Of a stretch of 6,364 nt of DNA, positions 5,431-6,364 are shown one piece after another. The number at the start of each line of letters is the position of its first letter. Within the stretch, counting starts at the first letter, position 1. The notes beneath the pieces were generated by a model, which searched no databases, was not told the DNA's origin, and saw only the letters and a program-made list of their open reading frames with translations. Made by a program: the position numbers and the translations under genes. Source of the stretch: JBAXRT01 sp037131065 (GTDB taxonomy: Bacteria > Bacteroidota > Bacteroidia > Bacteroidales > FEN-979). The stretch is taken from assembly GCA_037131065.1 (NCBI GenBank), contig JBAXRT010000153.1, positions 1 through 6,364 of the forward strand, given 5' to 3'.

Positions 5431-6364
5431 ATGGAACCAGCAGCCCCTGTTAAGAAGAAAAAGATCAAGCTCATATGGAAGATCATTGCCGGAATCGTTA
5501 TCTTCCTTCTGATCATGGTTGGCGGTGTCTTTACCGCGGGTTATTTTTACTACGGAAAACTTGTCAAGAACTATTTCATTGAATTTGTGAGCAGAGAGAG
5601 CAAAGGGATCTATGCTGCCGACATCGACTATATCTATATCAATATTCTAAACGGGAACCTTACCCTACGGGGTGTTTCGCTTACTCCGGACACTGCACTG
5701 TACCGGAAACAGGTAAGTAAGGATACCCTTGCACCGATGCTTTTCAAGGTTAAGATAAAGTACTTTAAAATTGAGAACTTCCACCTGATGGAAGCTGTCA
5801 GGGAAAGGAAAATTGAAATATCCGATATTCAGATCCGTTCTCCGGAGATCACCCTGTTCAGGATGCAGCATCGACCCAAAGAATCTTCTGAAGAGAACAA
5901 TGGTCAGAAGATCATGTCCATCCAGCTGCCGAAGGGGTTAAATTCCATTTCAATCGGGGAGATCCTCTTCAAGAAAGGTACATTCGATTTTTATGATCTT
6001 TCGGGCGATTCGGTCATTCACCAGTCGATTCCCTCCTGTACCATCTCAATTAAGAATATCCTGGTCGATTCTTCACACCAGGGGAAACGCAGGCTGTTCA
6101 ATGCCGATGATATCTCCGTTGTCATGAATGGTTTGTCATTTAAGACTAAGAACGGGCTAAATCTTATCTCCCTCGATGAAATCGGATTGTCAACGGATAA
6201 GAGCACATTCTACATTAAAAACTTCCACCTGGTCCCTCTTTATGACCACAAGGAGTACGCAAAGAAATTCGGATGGCAGACTGACCGGCTTGATATTCTC
6301 GTTCCCATGTTGAGTTTTAACCGGCTGGATATCAGGAAGCTTCTTTTTGAAGGAAAATTCATCG
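5431..6364 (+). CDS. Membrane-anchored AsmA-like protein, N-terminal part (cut by window edge)
   Basis: The frame is open from the ATG at 5431 to the right edge: 311 complete codons and no stop. Residues 8-13 are basic (KKKKIK), then one hydrophobic helix (about 14-40) anchors the protein with its bulk outside the cytoplasm. After it comes NGNLTLRGVSL (64-74), then repeated units in which short amphipathic beta strands end in phrases such as IKYFKIENFHL, KIEISDIQIRSPEITLF and ISIGEILFKKGTFDFYD; FYIKNFHL recurs near 230. This pattern of one N-terminal helix followed by strand repeats (x-I-x-I-x-N-F/G) is typical of AsmA/TamB-like proteins. Those form long hydrophobic grooves spanning the periplasm and are implicated in lipid transport to the outer membrane, or in assembly of outer-membrane proteins. 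In Bacteroidota many such proteins are poorly studied and exceed 800 residues, so most of the gene is probably outside the window. No Shine-Dalgarno sequence precedes the ATG. The coding call is firm; the family call is moderate. Confidence 0.8.
   Translation, partial: MEPAAPVKKKKIKLIWKIIAGIVIFLLIMVGGVFTAGYFYYGKLVKNYFIEFVSRESKGIYAADIDYIYINILNGNLTLRGVSLTPDTALYRKQVSKDTLAPMLFKVKIKYFKIENFHLMEAVRERKIEISDIQIRSPEITLFRMQHRPKESSEENNGQKIMSIQLPKGLNSISIGEILFKKGTFDFYDLSGDSVIHQSIPSCTISIKNILVDSSHQGKRRLFNADDISVVMNGLSFKTKNGLNLISLDEIGLSTDKSTFYIKNFHLVPLYDHKEYAKKFGWQTDRLDILVPMLSFNRLDIRKLLFEGKFI

Overview
The window looks like a piece of a Bacteroidota (probably Bacteroidales-like) chromosome. The evidence is a one-piece hybrid two-component regulator ending in an AraC helix-turn-helix, an exported Kelch protein, a large AsmA-like membrane-anchored protein, the near absence of Shine-Dalgarno sequences before starts, and promoter-like sequences of the TAnnTTTG type that this phylum uses. 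No RNA genes, insertion sequences, CRISPR arrays or phage genes were seen.

Layout, left to right. Four genes lie on the minus strand and one on the plus strand. Positions 1-399 hold the N-terminal 133 codons of a secreted Kelch beta-propeller protein that runs off the left edge. Positions 519-2705 hold a 728-residue hybrid histidine kinase / response regulator / AraC protein whose sensor is only a compact six-helix membrane domain. Positions 2939-3715 hold an exported zincin-like protein whose HExxH motif is degenerate. Positions 3888-5210 hold a class I/II PLP-dependent aminotransferase of unknown substrate. After a 220-bp divergent regulatory region, positions 5431-6364 hold the N-terminal 311 codons of a membrane-anchored AsmA-like protein that runs off the right edge.

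No stretch over 300 bases lacks a gene. The four gaps hold the following. 400-518 has two small inverted repeats ahead of the Kelch gene. 2706-2938 has a degenerate 7-bp tandem array directly after the zincin-like gene. 3716-3887 has a pair of 15-bp direct repeats with a 21-bp period, a purine-rich tract, and a second 7-bp array that supplies the aminotransferase stop codon. 5211-5430 has two candidate promoters, a 14-bp perfect palindrome and a short dyad over one promoter.

How the genes may work together: the kinase/AraC protein is a complete membrane-to-DNA signalling pathway in one chain. Related regulators usually carry their own periplasmic beta-propeller; this one does not, but the next gene downstream encodes an exported Kelch beta-propeller. 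A split sensor is possible but is inference only. The aminotransferase, the zincin-like gene and the AsmA-like gene show no clear functional link to the regulator. No established defence, secretion or biosynthetic system is visible; the most unusual items are the same-orientation heptamer arrays bracketing the zincin-like gene, that gene's degenerate active site, and the propeller-less regulator beside a propeller gene.
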